Of a stretch of DNA of 64,000 nucleotides, positions 7,905-17,565 are shown one piece after another. Both the position numbers and the translations under genes were made by a program. The stretch is from NCBI GenBank assembly GCA_022844125.1, contig JALHMI010000001.1, positions 306,481 through 370,480 on the forward strand, given 5' to 3'. The notes beneath the pieces were generated by a model. That model saw only the letters and a program-made list of their open reading frames with translations. It ran no database searches and was not told where the DNA came from. Each line of letters opens with the position of its first letter. Position 1 is the first letter of the stretch. Origin of the DNA: Pirellulales bacterium (GTDB lineage Bacteria; Planctomycetota; Planctomycetia; Pirellulales; PALSA-1355).

Positions 7905-10238
7905 ATGACGATGAAGCCAAGTCTACTAAGACAACTTGCCCATGCGGCGATCGCCCTGCAGATCGTGCTGGCCACGCTGCTGATCGTCTGGGGCGAAGGC
8001 AGCCTGCTGCTGTTCCTGCTGACGCTCGTCCTGCTTGGCGTGTCGGCCTATGTCACGGATTGGCGGCAGACGTTTCATCTGAATCAGCGTGGCGCCGATC
8101 TGCTGGCGTTGGGAGCAGTTGCCATCTCGGCCATCGCTGCGGCGCGAACCGACCGGCAGGGACTGCTCTTGGTCGTGGCCAACCTGCAATCGTACTTGCA
8201 ATACGTGCTGATGTTTCAGCCCAAGAACACGCGCGTTTACTGGCAGCTCTCATTGTTGAGCCTGGGGCAAATGGCCATCGCCTCGACGCTTTATCCCGAC
8301 CCTGCCTTCGGAATCGTGCTGTTGCTGCAAGTCGCGCTGGGCATCGTGGCTTTCGCACTGCTGCTGCTGGATAGCGAGTTCGACGCGGTGCGGCAGCCGA
8401 GCGCGGGCCTGCTCTCGCTCAATGGCGGGGTGAGCGAGTCGCATAGGCCCGATCAGCACTCCGTGGGATTCGAGTTGTCCTATTTGTGGAAAAGCCTGCT
8501 GCCGCTGGCGATTCTGGCCGCGCTCGGTACGCTGATTCTCGCGACGCCGCTGTTTTTGGCGCTGCCGCGGTGGACCGTCTCGACCTTCGAATCGACCGAC
8601 ACCAGTCCCATTCGGACGGTTGGTTTCACCGATACGGTCATGCTCGGCGAATTAGGCGGGGCCGTGAACAATCCCGAACTGGTGATGCGCGTGACGTTTT
8701 ATCGCGGCCGCGGCGACTCGGCGATGCGCCTGGTCGGCGAACCGCTGTTCCGCGGAACGGTCGTCACACGCTACGAAGACCGCATCTGGACCCAACCAAC
8801 GCCCTCGCATCCGATCCCACTGCCGGCCGAGGCGGGCAGCACGATCACCCGGCAACGGATCTCGGTCGAACCGCTCGATACGGCCGAGATCTTTCACATT
8901 GCGCCGGCTGTGACGATCGACGAACCGGATTCGAAATTGAAGCTGAACCCCTCCACCGGTCGGCTGTTTCGACTGGACGAGTATCGCCATCGGACGCTGG
9001 AGTTCGACATCGGCACCACGGGCATTCGCGGAAATCGGCAGCGCACGGTATTGCCGTCCCTGCAAAGCCCCCTGAACATGCAGGCGCTCTTGCAGCCGTT
9101 TGACGAACGGGCGGGCGCCGAACAGTTCCCCAGAATCGCGGCGCTCGCCAGCGAAATCCTGTCGGAAGCGGGCATCGATCCGATGCGTAATCCCCTGCAA
9201 GCCGCCCGGACTTTGTCGGCATACTTTCATACCTCGGGCGAGTTTTTCTACTCGCTGGAAGCACAGCAGCGCGATCCGTCGCTCGATCCGATCGAGGATT
9301 TCGTGAGCGAAAATCGCGCGGGGCACTGCGAGTACTTCGCCGGCGCGCTGGTGCTGATGCTTCGCAGCCAGGGGATTCCCGCCCGGATGGTCATCGGCTT
9401 CAAAGGGGGTGAATGGAACGACGTCGGCAAGTACTACCAGGTGCAGCAACTGCACGCTCATGCCTGGGTCGAAGCGCTGCTCATCGGGAACCAGGTGCCA
9501 CTGGCGGAGTTCGCGGGCGAGGAAGTGCCGCAGGAGGCCTGGCTCGTGCTCGACCCGACCGAGGGGACGCAGGATGTCACCAACCTGAACCGTGGCGGCG
9601 TCGTGGCCAGCATTCGGCAGGCGATCGACTATGGCCGCGTACTGTGGATTAATTACTTTGCCAGTCTGAACGCGAAGCGGCAGCGTCAGGGAATCTATGA
9701 ACCACTGGCGGCCGGCGTCGAGGCCGGCGCCGAAAACGTCACCAGCGTCGAAGTCTGGCAGGAACGACTGACGTCGCTGGAGCAAAGCCGTCTGGGGCGC
9801 TTCTGGTTCTGGTACCGGCGGCACTGGTTCAGTTGGCGCGGTGGGCTCGTTGCGATCGGCTTCTCACTGGCGGCTACCGCGCTGTTTCTGAGCCTGCGGT
9901 CCGCTTGGAAGATGGTTCGCCGGCGCGGCTGGCTGGGCACCATGCCGCCCGCGGTGGAGGTCCCGGTGCTGGAGATGTATCGCCGGCTGGAAGCCGTGCT
10001 CGCGCCGTTGGGACTGGTGCGCGGCAGTTCGCAGACGGCTTTCGAGTTCGCGCTAGCCGCTGGCGGAGAATTGGCCGATCGCACAGAGTACCGCCGGCTG
10101 GCGCCGCTTCCCGGGCGGGTCGTAACGGCCTTCTACCGGCTGCGTTTCGGGGGCCACACGCTGGGCAAGCCCGAGGCCGAAGCGGTGGAGCAGGCCCTGA
10201 CGGAACTGGAACGCTCGCTCGACGGGCATCGCAAATAA
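7905..10238 (+). CDS. TgpA-like membrane transglutaminase
   Basis: A 777-residue protein. An N-terminal block of about six membrane helices (residues 10-170, DUF3488/TgpA_N) leads to a long periplasmic part with a transglutaminase-like domain. The catalytic Cys475 lies in RAGHCEYFAGALV, the His in HAHAWVEAL, and the Asp in LVLDPTEG. A last membrane helix (GGLVAIGFSLAATALFLSL) precedes a cytosolic C-terminal DUF4129-like tail. Homologues such as P. aeruginosa TgpA are periplasmic-facing transglutaminases of unknown target. The frame is open to a TTG at 7896 that would overlap DUF58; ATG 7905 or 7911 is more likely. Third gene of the MoxR operon. Confidence 0.92.
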   Translation: MTMKPSLLRQLAHAAIALQIVLATLLIVWGEGSLLLFLLTLVLLGVSAYVTDWRQTFHLNQRGADLLALGAVAISAIAAARTDRQGLLLVVANLQSYLQYVLMFQPKNTRVYWQLSLLSLGQMAIASTLYPDPAFGIVLLLQVALGIVAFALLLLDSEFDAVRQPSAGLLSLNGGVSESHRPDQHSVGFELSYLWKSLLPLAILAALGTLILATPLFLALPRWTVSTFESTDTSPIRTVGFTDTVMLGELGGAVNNPELVMRVTFYRGRGDSAMRLVGEPLFRGTVVTRYEDRIWTQPTPSHPIPLPAEAGSTITRQRISVEPLDTAEIFHIAPAVTIDEPDSKLKLNPSTGRLFRLDEYRHRTLEFDIGTTGIRGNRQRTVLPSLQSPLNMQALLQPFDERAGAEQFPRIAALASEILSEAGIDPMRNPLQAARTLSAYFHTSGEFFYSLEAQQRDPSLDPIEDFVSENRAGHCEYFAGALVLMLRSQGIPARMVIGFKGGEWNDVGKYYQVQQLHAHAWVEALLIGNQVPLAEFAGEEVPQEAWLVLDPTEGTQDVTNLNRGGVVASIRQAIDYGRVLWINYFASLNAKRQRQGIYEPLAAGVEAGAENVTSVEVWQERLTSLEQSRLGRFWFWYRRHWFSWRGGLVAIGFSLAATALFLSLRSAWKMVRRRGWLGTMPPAVEVPVLEMYRRLEAVLAPLGLVRGSSQTAFEFALAAGGELADRTEYRRLAPLPGRVVTAFYRLRFGGHTLGKPEAEAVEQALTELERSLDGHRK

Positions 10239-10483
10239 GCGCGCCCCGCGCCCGGGCGCCGGACTTCATATTGGCTGTAGCTTCGGATCGCTAGCCTGTG
10301 CGGATTCGAAGCAACCGCCAGCCCGAAAGCGCATCGCGGTGGGCGGTTTTGCAGCCTTTTTCTGAAAGCGTCGTTCCGCGCGTGACCCCGCCCATTGCCT
10401 GCCCCCGACGAACTGGCAATACTGAGCGCAGGCGGACGGCGGAACAATCTTTCTACGACCAGGCTCCTGCGAAAGGCCGATGC

Positions 10484-11518
10484 GTGCACGCCCAGACTCC
10501 GAGTGATCCCGCGCCGCGATTTTCCTTCCCCCCGCTGATCACCGTTCAGCAGCACATTCTGAGCGAGCAGCGCCGCTTTCAGGGCGTCTCGGGCGAGTTT
10601 TCGTGGCTGCTCTCGGGTATTACGCTGGCCACGAAGCTGATCGAGGCGAAGGTGCGCCGCGCGGGACTGTCTGACATTCTGGGCGTCCAGGGCGACGTCA
10701 ACGTGCAGGGAGAGATCCAGCAAAAGCTGGACGTGTATGCCAACGACATGCTGTTGCATGCGCTCAGCGTGCGCGAGAGCGTGGCGGTAATGGCCTCGGA
10801 AGAGAACGAGCATCCAATCCTGGCCGGCGGTTCGCCCAACGCCAAATACATCGTGGTCTTCGATCCGCTCGACGGGTCTTCGAATATCGACGTGAACGTC
10901 AGTGTCGGCACCACGTTCTCGATCCTGAAGCGGACCGGGCCACTCAACCAGAAGGCCACGGCTGATGAAGTGCTGCAAGCGGGCAGTCAGCAGATCGCCG
11001 CCGGCTACGTGCTGTACGGATCGTCAACGATGCTCGTCTATACGGCCGGCAACGGCGTGCATGGGTTCACACTCGATCCGGCCGTCGGCGCGTACGTGCT
11101 TTCGCATCCCAACATTCGGATTCCGGACTCGGGACCGTACTACTCGATGAACGAGGCGCACCTGGAAGACACGCCGCCAGCCTACCAGCGGTACGTCGCG
11201 GGATTGCGGAGCGGCAAGTACGGCCGGAAGTACGCCTCGCGATACATCGGCTCGATGGTGTCGGACTTTCATCGCACGCTGCTCAAGGGCGGCGTGTTCC
11301 TCTATCCGCCCAACACGGAGCGGCCCGAGGGGAAATTGCGGCTCTTATACGAAGCCAACCCCATCGCGTACATCGCCGAGCATGCGGGCGGAATGGCCAG
11401 CGACGGCCGGCAGCGGATCCTGGACATCAAGCCCCGCAGCATCCATCAGCGGACCTCGCTGGTGGTTGGCGGACCGGCGGAAATGCAGGCCTTCGAACGC
11501 ATTATGGCGGAAACGTGA
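10484..11518 (+). CDS. fbp: Fructose-1,6-bisphosphatase class 1
   Basis: Class 1 FBPase, hydrolysing fructose-1,6-bisphosphate to fructose-6-phosphate in gluconeogenesis and the pentose phosphate cycle. Motifs are metal-binding SEENEH, the signature FDPLDGSSNIDVNVSVGT, SMVSDFHRTLLKGG and KLRLLYEANPIAYIAEHAGG. The frame is open from an ATG at 10298, but that N-terminus is Arg-rich and unlike the family. A GTG at 10484 with AAAGG eight bases upstream gives 344 residues, the normal length (330-350), and is taken as the start. It follows the MoxR operon by 245 bases and is probably its own unit. Confidence 0.93.
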   Translation: MHAQTPSDPAPRFSFPPLITVQQHILSEQRRFQGVSGEFSWLLSGITLATKLIEAKVRRAGLSDILGVQGDVNVQGEIQQKLDVYANDMLLHALSVRESVAVMASEENEHPILAGGSPNAKYIVVFDPLDGSSNIDVNVSVGTTFSILKRTGPLNQKATADEVLQAGSQQIAAGYVLYGSSTMLVYTAGNGVHGFTLDPAVGAYVLSHPNIRIPDSGPYYSMNEAHLEDTPPAYQRYVAGLRSGKYGRKYASRYIGSMVSDFHRTLLKGGVFLYPPNTERPEGKLRLLYEANPIAYIAEHAGGMASDGRQRILDIKPRSIHQRTSLVVGGPAEMQAFERIMAET

Positions 11519-11642
11519 GAGATCCCGCCCGGCCTCCGCGAAACTGCCTCGCGGGGCCGGTGTTTGAGGTTGGGGCAAACCGGTGTAGGCTGAACATGGG
11601 TCGACACGAAACTAACTCTGGGCTATTTGAAGTGGGGACGTC

Positions 11643-12239
11643 ATGAGCCGCAACAAGAAAACGGTCGTTGCACTGTTGGTGGTGTTGGGAATCGCCGCCG
11701 TGGCTTATGCATTTCTGCCGGCAGGTCCCGATCCGGACGTGGTCCGGGTGCAACAGATGCAGGAGAAGCTGTTCGATCCGAATGCCAAGATGTCGGACGA
11801 CGATCGCATGAAAGGCTTTCGCGAGATGGGCGAGGCCTCGCGCAATTTGACGGACGAACAGCGGATGCAGATCATGCGCGAGAATCCGATGGCCAAGCGG
11901 ATGCGGCAGTCGGTCGTCGATTACTTCGACGCGCCTGAGAACGAGCGCATGGCGATACTCGACAAGCACATCGACGAAGGCGAGAAGATGCGGAAGGAAT
12001 TCGAAAAACGCATGAAGGACCGCCAGGCGAAAGGCGGCGGCGGACCGGGTGGGTTCGGCGGCGGGCCTCCTCGCGGTGCGGGCGGACCCGGCGGTGATCG
12101 CAACGAGCGAGCCAAAAAGATGCTCGACAACACCTCGCCGCAAGAGCGGGCCATGTTCGGCGAATACTTCAAGCAGATGTCCGACCGCCGCAAGCAGCGC
12201 GGACTGCCACCCATGGGCGGACCGTTCGGCAGACGGTAA
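11643..12239 (+). CDS. Exported Met/Gly-rich small protein, unknown function
   Basis: A 198-residue protein with a signal peptide or membrane anchor at residues 6-26 (KTVVALLVVLGIAAVAYAFL). A highly charged helical region follows, rich in Met, Asp, Glu and Arg (DDRMKGFREMGEASRNLTDE, EKMRKEFEKRMKDRQ). Then come a glycine/proline linker (GGGGPGGFGGGPPRGAGG) and a second charged helix. The charged helices recall heavy-metal-resistance (CnrR/CpxP-like) periplasmic proteins, but no family is claimed. The start is supported by GTGGGGACGTC just upstream and by the signal peptide. It stands alone between fbp and the convergent DUF1501 gene. Confidence 0.75.
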   Translation: MSRNKKTVVALLVVLGIAAVAYAFLPAGPDPDVVRVQQMQEKLFDPNAKMSDDDRMKGFREMGEASRNLTDEQRMQIMRENPMAKRMRQSVVDYFDAPENERMAILDKHIDEGEKMRKEFEKRMKDRQAKGGGGPGGFGGGPPRGAGGPGGDRNERAKKMLDNTSPQERAMFGEYFKQMSDRRKQRGLPPMGGPFGRR

Positions 12240-12335
12240 TCGCTCTTGAGCGCGAACTTTCCTGGCACGTCGGCACAGGCGAGCCGCTGGCGCGGCTACC
12301 CATCGCACCATGCAGGCCCTGGCCGTTGAACGACC

Positions 12336-13766
12336 TTACGCGAGCCACTCGGGTATGACCCGGCCGTGGACGTCGGTCAGGCGGAAGTCGCGGCCGGCGT
12401 ATCGATACGTGAGCCGCGTGTGGTCGAGCCCCAACAGGTGCAGCATCGTGGCGTGCAGATCGTGCACGTGCACTTTATCCTCGATGGCGGCGAAGCCGAA
12501 GTCATCGGTGGCACCGTGTGTCTGCCCGCCGCGGATGCCGCCGCCGGCGAGCCACATCGTGAAACCGTAGTGATTGTGATCGCGCCCGCTGAGGTTTGGC
12601 AGCTCGGCGACTGGCGTGCGACCGAATTCACCGCCCCATAGGACGAGCGTGCTGTCGAGCATGCCGTGCTGCTTGAGATCGGCCAGGAAAGCGGCGATCG
12701 GGCCGTCCCACTCGCCGGCCAGCTTGCGGTGTTCGGCTTCGAGGTTGTCGTGATTATCCCAGGGCTGCCCAGCGCCGCTCCAGACCTGCACGAACCGCAC
12801 GCCGCGTTCGAGCAATCGGCGCGTGATCAGAAGCTGCCGGCCCTGCAGTCCGTCGCCATATTGATCGCGAATGTGCTGTGGCTCACGCGTAATGTCGAAC
12901 GCGTCGGACGCCTCGCTTTGCATCCGGTAAGCCAGCTCGAACGATTCGATGCGCGACTCGAGTCGCGGATCGGCCGAGCGCTCGGCGGCATGCTTCTGAT
13001 TCATCCGCTGTACGAGATCGAGCTGACGGCGTTGGGCCTCGAGCGAGAGCTGGTCGTTGCGAATGTTCTCGATCAGCTTGTCGATCTCGGTGTGCTTGGT
13101 GTCGATATGCGTGCCCTGATAGACGCCCGGCAGGAATGCGGAACGCCAGTTCTGCGTGGCCACGACGGGGTAGCCACCGGGGCAAAGCGCAATGAAGCCC
13201 GGCAGGTTCTGGTTTTCGGAACCGAGTCCATACGTGATCCAGGAACCCACGCTGGGGCGCGGCAACCGGCCGTCGCCGCAGTTCATCAATAGCAGCGACG
13301 GCTCGTGATTCGGCACGTCGGCGTGCATCGAGCGGACGACGAGCATGTCGTCGATATGCGCAGCCGTCTTGGCGAACAACTCGCTCACCTCGATGCCACT
13401 CTGCCCATACCTGGCGAACTTGAATGGCGAGCGCATCGCCGCGCCGGTTTTGCGCTCGGTGCGCAGGCTGCTGGGCAGCGGCTGGCCGTGGTGCTTGTCG
13501 AGCGCCGGTTTGGGATCGAAGGTGTCGACCTGCGAAGGTCCGCCGTTCATGAACAGGTGTACCACGCGGCGTGCCTTGCCGGCAAAATGCGAGGGCTTGA
13601 GTGCCAGGGCACTGGCGCCCGCGGCTTGGGCAGACTGCGCCAGAATGCCGTCGCCGGCCATCACGCCTGTCAGACCGAGCAGGCCCATGCCCAGGCCGCT
13701 GCGCGCGAGCAACTCGCGGCGAGTGAACTGTTCTGCGCTTTGCGATGATGGAGGGTGCATGCTCAT
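12336..13766 (-). CDS. DUF1501 domain protein, Tat-exported
   Basis: A 476-residue DUF1501 protein, a family in the alkaline phosphatase/sulfatase-like fold greatly expanded in planctomycetes. A Tat signal is seen (FTRRELLARSGLGMGLLG). The DUF1501 core follows: VHLFMNGGPSQVDTFDPKP, GVRFVQVWSGAGQPWDNHDN and LWGGEFGRTPVAE, with GRDHNHYGFTMWLAGGGIRGG near the end. The open frame starts with a TTG at 13778, but ATG 13766, 8 bases after the upstream gene's stop, is more likely and implies translational coupling. It is the last gene of an operon after the DUF1549/DUF1553 cytochrome gene, the usual pairing. Enzymatic role unknown. Confidence 0.93.
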   Translation of the reverse strand: MSMHPPSSQSAEQFTRRELLARSGLGMGLLGLTGVMAGDGILAQSAQAAGASALALKPSHFAGKARRVVHLFMNGGPSQVDTFDPKPALDKHHGQPLPSSLRTERKTGAAMRSPFKFARYGQSGIEVSELFAKTAAHIDDMLVVRSMHADVPNHEPSLLLMNCGDGRLPRPSVGSWITYGLGSENQNLPGFIALCPGGYPVVATQNWRSAFLPGVYQGTHIDTKHTEIDKLIENIRNDQLSLEAQRRQLDLVQRMNQKHAAERSADPRLESRIESFELAYRMQSEASDAFDITREPQHIRDQYGDGLQGRQLLITRRLLERGVRFVQVWSGAGQPWDNHDNLEAEHRKLAGEWDGPIAAFLADLKQHGMLDSTLVLWGGEFGRTPVAELPNLSGRDHNHYGFTMWLAGGGIRGGQTHGATDDFGFAAIEDKVHVHDLHATMLHLLGLDHTRLTYRYAGRDFRLTDVHGRVIPEWLA

Positions 13767-13774
13767 GTTGGCAA

Positions 13775-16549
13775 TCAATCGATAAACAGGAACTCGTTCG
13801 TGGTCAGCACAGCCTGCGCGAGCTGCTGCCAGGCCGTGTCGCCCGCCGCGTGCACGAACTCGAGGGCCCAGGCGGTTTCGTCGTCAGCAGGTGCGCGACC
13901 CAGCGCGGCACGAAACAAGCCCGCGACTTTCTGTTGCTCGTCGGCCTTGGCGGCAACATCAGGTCGACTCCAGAAGCTGCCGGCCGCTTCACGCACCAGG
14001 GGATGGTTCATGAAAAACAGCGCCTGCTGAGGCACCGTGGTTTGCGATCGCTCCGGACTCGTGGCGTCGGGATGCGGAAAGTCGAACGTGCGGTACAAGC
14101 CCGGCAGGTTCAGCCGATCGATCTTGCCGTAGATCGTGCGGCGGGTCGCGTCCGTGGCAGCCACGTCGGCCAGCGGCGTTCCGCCAATCCGCTCGTCGAG
14201 CCGGCCGCTGACCGCTAGCAGGCTGTCGCGCAAGGTCTCGAAATCGAGACGGCGGCGATTCATCCGCCAGTAGAGCCGGTTCTCGGGATCCGCGCGAAGG
14301 GCATCCTCGCGGTCGGCGCTCGCCTGCTGATACGTCGCCGAAAGGACGATCTCGCGATGCAGCCACTTCAGGCTCCAGCCGTATCGCATGAAGCCCGAAG
14401 CCAGGTAGTCGAGCAGTTGCGGATGGCTGGGCGGTTCGCTGCGGGTACCGAAATCGCTGGGTGTGCGGACCAGCGGCGTGCCGAAGTGGGCCAGCCAGAC
14501 TCGGTTTACCAGCACCCGCGCGGTGAGCGGATTGTCTCGATCGGCAATTCGTTGGGCGAGTTCGAGGCGGCCGCTGCCGCTTACGAACGGCGCCGTGCGT
14601 TCGTCGCTGAGGACCCGCAGGAAGCGGCGCGGGACCTGTTCTCCGAGGTTGGTGGGATTGCCGCGAACGAAGACGCGCGGCTCGACCGGTTGCGGCAGTT
14701 CCTGTAGCACCATGGCCCGGGGCGGCGCGGCGGCGCCTTCGGCTCGCCACTTCTCCACGGCAGTGAGCAACTCGTTGCGTTCGCCTTGCGACTTGCGATC
14801 GGGCAAGAGTTCCAACACGCCGATCTGCTCCCGCGCGAGTGCGGCGGGAGCGTCGGGATGCGTGAAGGCGGCTTGCAACGCGGCGAGGTCCGTGCCCCCG
14901 GCCGCTGGCGGAAGCTTGGACGCCGCGAGCAGCAAGTCGGCGTATGCGCGCGCGACGTCCTGCCGGCTGGCAAGCTGCTTGCCGAGAAACGCGCCGGCGA
15001 CGAGTTGATTGACCGGCTGTCCGGCGGAGTCTGCCAGCAGCTTCTCGAGCGTACCCGCCGCGGAGGTCGAAAGCTGTTCCTCCGGTATCGCGGCCAGCGC
15101 ATGCCACACCGCCCAAACCGGATCGCGATCGCGGGCGGTGCGCTCCAGAAAGAGCTGGTAGCGGATGACCATGGTCGGGTTGGGATCTTCCGGCTCGGCC
15201 AGCAGCATGAAGTCCTGCGTGGGTGGCTTGCCGAGCTGCGCCTGAGCAGCCAGCAGGTACTCGGCCACTCGGGTGCGTGCGCCGGCCACGAGTTCGGCAT
15301 GCTTGCGGGCCAGGTATTCGTCGAGCTTCTTCTCGCGCTCGGCCAGCTCCTTGGCGAACGCCGCGTAGGCCTGGGTTTGCGGTGGGTCTTCGAAGAGCGG
15401 CGGAATCGTCGGCTCGGTCGAGCTCGCCAGCACGCCGTACAGCGAGTAGTAGTCGCGCGTCGGTATCGGATCGAACTTGTGGTCGTGGCAGCGGGCACAC
15501 GTCACGGTCAGCCCCAACAGGCCGCGCGTGACGACGTCGATCCGGTCGTCGACCACGTCGTGCTGGTTGTTCATGAAGCCGCTGCCGAGCGTGAGAAACC
15601 CCATCGCGGTGAGCGGTCTGCGATCATTTCCGAGTGGCAAGAGATCGGCGGCCAGTTGCTCGACGATGAAGCGATCGTAGGGCAGGTCCTCGTTGAATGC
15701 TCGGATCACGTAGTCGCGATAGGTGTAGGCCCAGGGAAAGTTGGCATCTTGAAAAAGCACGTAACCCTTGGTGTCGGCATAGCGGGCGACGTCGAGCCAA
15801 TGGCGGGCCCAGCGTTCGCCGTAGTGAGGCGACGCGAGCATGCGCTCGACGGAGCGGGAAAGCGCATCTGGCACGGGATCGGCAATGAAGGCATCGAGCT
15901 CCGCGGGCGTCGGCGGCAAGCCGACGAGATCGAACGACAGGCGTCGCAAGAGCGTCCGCCGCTCGGCCGCGGCCGAAGGCGCGAGCTTGTGCTTGTCCAG
16001 CTCCGCGAGGACGAACCAGTCGACGCCGGTCTTCGGCCAGGCGGTGTCGCTCACCACGGGAAGAGGCGGATTAACGACGGGTTGGAGCGACCAGTGCGAC
16101 TTCTGCGCTGCGGCAATCCGCTCGTCTTCGGCCAGGGTCTTAGCGCTGGCGAGCGTCTCAGCCGTTGCTTCCGGCCAGGGGAGTCCCCGCTCGACCCATT
16201 CGGTCAGATGCTGGATCTCTTCGTCGCTGAGCCGCTTGCCATCCGGCGGCATTTCGGGCCCTTCGTAGCGAACCGCGGCGATGAGCAAGCTATGATCGGC
16301 GTCGCCCGGCACCGCGGCAGGCCCGCTGTCGCCGCCCTTGAGCACGGCTTCGCGCGAGATGAGCTTCAGGCCGCCCTGCGGTTCTGCGATGTCACCGTGG
16401 CAATCACCGCAGGCCCGCAAGAGCAGCGGACGAACGCGGCGCTCGAAGAAGTGGGCGTCTTCGGCGCTGATGGCATCGCCAGCCAGCAGCGGCGGTGCGA
16501 AGGCCGCGCAGGCGAGTAGCATCAGCAGGAGAAGGAGACTGCGCCGCAT
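13775..16549 (-). CDS. Planctomycete cytochrome c / DUF1549 / DUF1553 protein
   Basis: A 924-residue exported protein. The signal peptide is RSLLLLLMLLACAAFAPPLLAG. A planctomycete-type cytochrome c domain has haem motif CGDCH (residues 47-51) and an axial-Met candidate in EGPEMPPDGKRL. DUF1549 follows from about residue 170 (DWFVLAELDKHKLAPS, RRLSFDLVGLPPTP, WARHWLDVARYADTKGY, TCARCHDHKFDPI with a second CARCH motif). The C-terminal DUF1553 includes NPLTARVLVNRVWLAHFG and ends with VLTTNEFLFID. Middle gene of a three-gene operon: creatininase-like stop 11 bases upstream, DUF1501 start 8 bases downstream. Thought to act in the periplasm; function unproven. Confidence 0.94.
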   Translation of the reverse strand: MRRSLLLLLMLLACAAFAPPLLAGDAISAEDAHFFERRVRPLLLRACGDCHGDIAEPQGGLKLISREAVLKGGDSGPAAVPGDADHSLLIAAVRYEGPEMPPDGKRLSDEEIQHLTEWVERGLPWPEATAETLASAKTLAEDERIAAAQKSHWSLQPVVNPPLPVVSDTAWPKTGVDWFVLAELDKHKLAPSAAAERRTLLRRLSFDLVGLPPTPAELDAFIADPVPDALSRSVERMLASPHYGERWARHWLDVARYADTKGYVLFQDANFPWAYTYRDYVIRAFNEDLPYDRFIVEQLAADLLPLGNDRRPLTAMGFLTLGSGFMNNQHDVVDDRIDVVTRGLLGLTVTCARCHDHKFDPIPTRDYYSLYGVLASSTEPTIPPLFEDPPQTQAYAAFAKELAEREKKLDEYLARKHAELVAGARTRVAEYLLAAQAQLGKPPTQDFMLLAEPEDPNPTMVIRYQLFLERTARDRDPVWAVWHALAAIPEEQLSTSAAGTLEKLLADSAGQPVNQLVAGAFLGKQLASRQDVARAYADLLLAASKLPPAAGGTDLAALQAAFTHPDAPAALAREQIGVLELLPDRKSQGERNELLTAVEKWRAEGAAAPPRAMVLQELPQPVEPRVFVRGNPTNLGEQVPRRFLRVLSDERTAPFVSGSGRLELAQRIADRDNPLTARVLVNRVWLAHFGTPLVRTPSDFGTRSEPPSHPQLLDYLASGFMRYGWSLKWLHREIVLSATYQQASADREDALRADPENRLYWRMNRRRLDFETLRDSLLAVSGRLDERIGGTPLADVAATDATRRTIYGKIDRLNLPGLYRTFDFPHPDATSPERSQTTVPQQALFFMNHPLVREAAGSFWSRPDVAAKADEQQKVAGLFRAALGRAPADDETAWALEFVHAAGDTAWQQLAQAVLTTNEFLFID

Positions 16550-16560
16550 CGAACGACCCT

Positions 16561-17451
16561 TCAGGTGAACGGCTGGTCTTTCAGCGGACGCTGGTTCCAG
16601 GGGATGGGCATCGTCGGCGGCTTGCGATGGCGATCGCGCCGCTGGTCGATTGGCCGATCCTTGAACCAGGTAAGGAAGCGGCCCAGCTGCTTGACCGATT
16701 CCTCATACACCTCGCGGCCTTTCTCGGGCGTCGCCAGTTCCGGCTCACCCAACACGCCGGTCTCGCTGTAGCTGCTGGTCCAGGAGATGACCGTGGCCGG
16801 ACCGGCCGCGAACAGGTCGACCCACATGAACGGGCTGTCTTCGTTGTTGTAGCTGATGTCGCCGTTCTTGATTTTGTCCATCCGCACGTTGTCGCCGTCG
16901 AGATACATGTAGAGCGACGTCTCCAACTCACAGGCATGGGCGCAGCCGCCGGGAAATTTGCTCTGCCGCCAGCGTGGGAAGAACTCTTTGTCGACCGTGA
17001 GCAGATGCCACCAGCCGATGTTCACGCATTCGGCATCAGTCTCCAGGTTCGCGCGGCGAGCCACCAGGTCGAGGTTCGGCATGTTCGAGCCGTGACCATT
17101 GAGCAGGATGATCTTCTTGAAGCCGTGGTAGGCGAGCGACTTGGCGATGTCGAGTACATGATGCTGGAAGTGCTCGAAATCGTTGTTGATCGTGCCGGGG
17201 AAGTCCATCACGTGGCCCGTGTAGCCGTAGGCCACGATCGGCAGGACCTTGACCTTGTCGGGCATTTGCTCGCCTACGCCGCGAGCGATGCCGCCGGGAC
17301 AAACCAGATCGACATCCAGCGGCAGGTGCGGGCCGTGCTGCTCGACCGCTCCGCAGGGAACGATGCACACCTGGTGGGCGTCGACAGCATCCTCGATCTC
17401 GGGCCAGGTCAGCTTTTCGTAGCGATATTCGGTGAGAGCGCGTTTGCTCAC
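16561..17451 (-). CDS. Creatininase family amidohydrolase
   Basis: A 296-residue creatininase-family protein. It shows the metal-binding EQHGPHLPLDVD motif, GYTGHVMDFPGTI, ILLNGHGSNMPNL and CAHACELETSLYMYL (a Glu/His block). The family binds two metals and opens amides or lactam rings of small molecules (creatinine, formamidopyrimidines, mycofactocin precursor). A long upstream extension of the frame to 17814 is antisense to the dehydratase gene. GTG 17451 with AAAGGA seven bases before gives the right length and is taken as the start. It heads the operon with the cytochrome and DUF1501 genes and is divergent from an enolase-superfamily gene. Confidence 0.88.
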   Translation of the reverse strand: MSKRALTEYRYEKLTWPEIEDAVDAHQVCIVPCGAVEQHGPHLPLDVDLVCPGGIARGVGEQMPDKVKVLPIVAYGYTGHVMDFPGTINNDFEHFQHHVLDIAKSLAYHGFKKIILLNGHGSNMPNLDLVARRANLETDAECVNIGWWHLLTVDKEFFPRWRQSKFPGGCAHACELETSLYMYLDGDNVRMDKIKNGDISYNNEDSPFMWVDLFAAGPATVISWTSSYSETGVLGEPELATPEKGREVYEESVKQLGRFLTWFKDRPIDQRRDRHRKPPTMPIPWNQRPLKDQPFT

Positions 17452-17565
17452 GGCGGGTCCTTTGGCAAGTGCGGCGGAGGGTATGTAAAGCGTGCACCGA
17501 GCCTTGCGCGGCGGGGTGCGGCGGGCTACTATGAGTATCTTGTCAATCGACCCGGAGTTCAACTG

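Noticed and set aside
14786..16519. 577-residue plus-strand frame
   Set aside because: Antisense to the DUF1549/DUF1553 gene, composition of a shadow frame.
16495..17565. Open frame of 357 codons leading into the enolase-superfamily gene
   Set aside because: It is antisense to the creatininase-like gene and shows no racemase-family sequence; the family consensus begins at ATG 17566.
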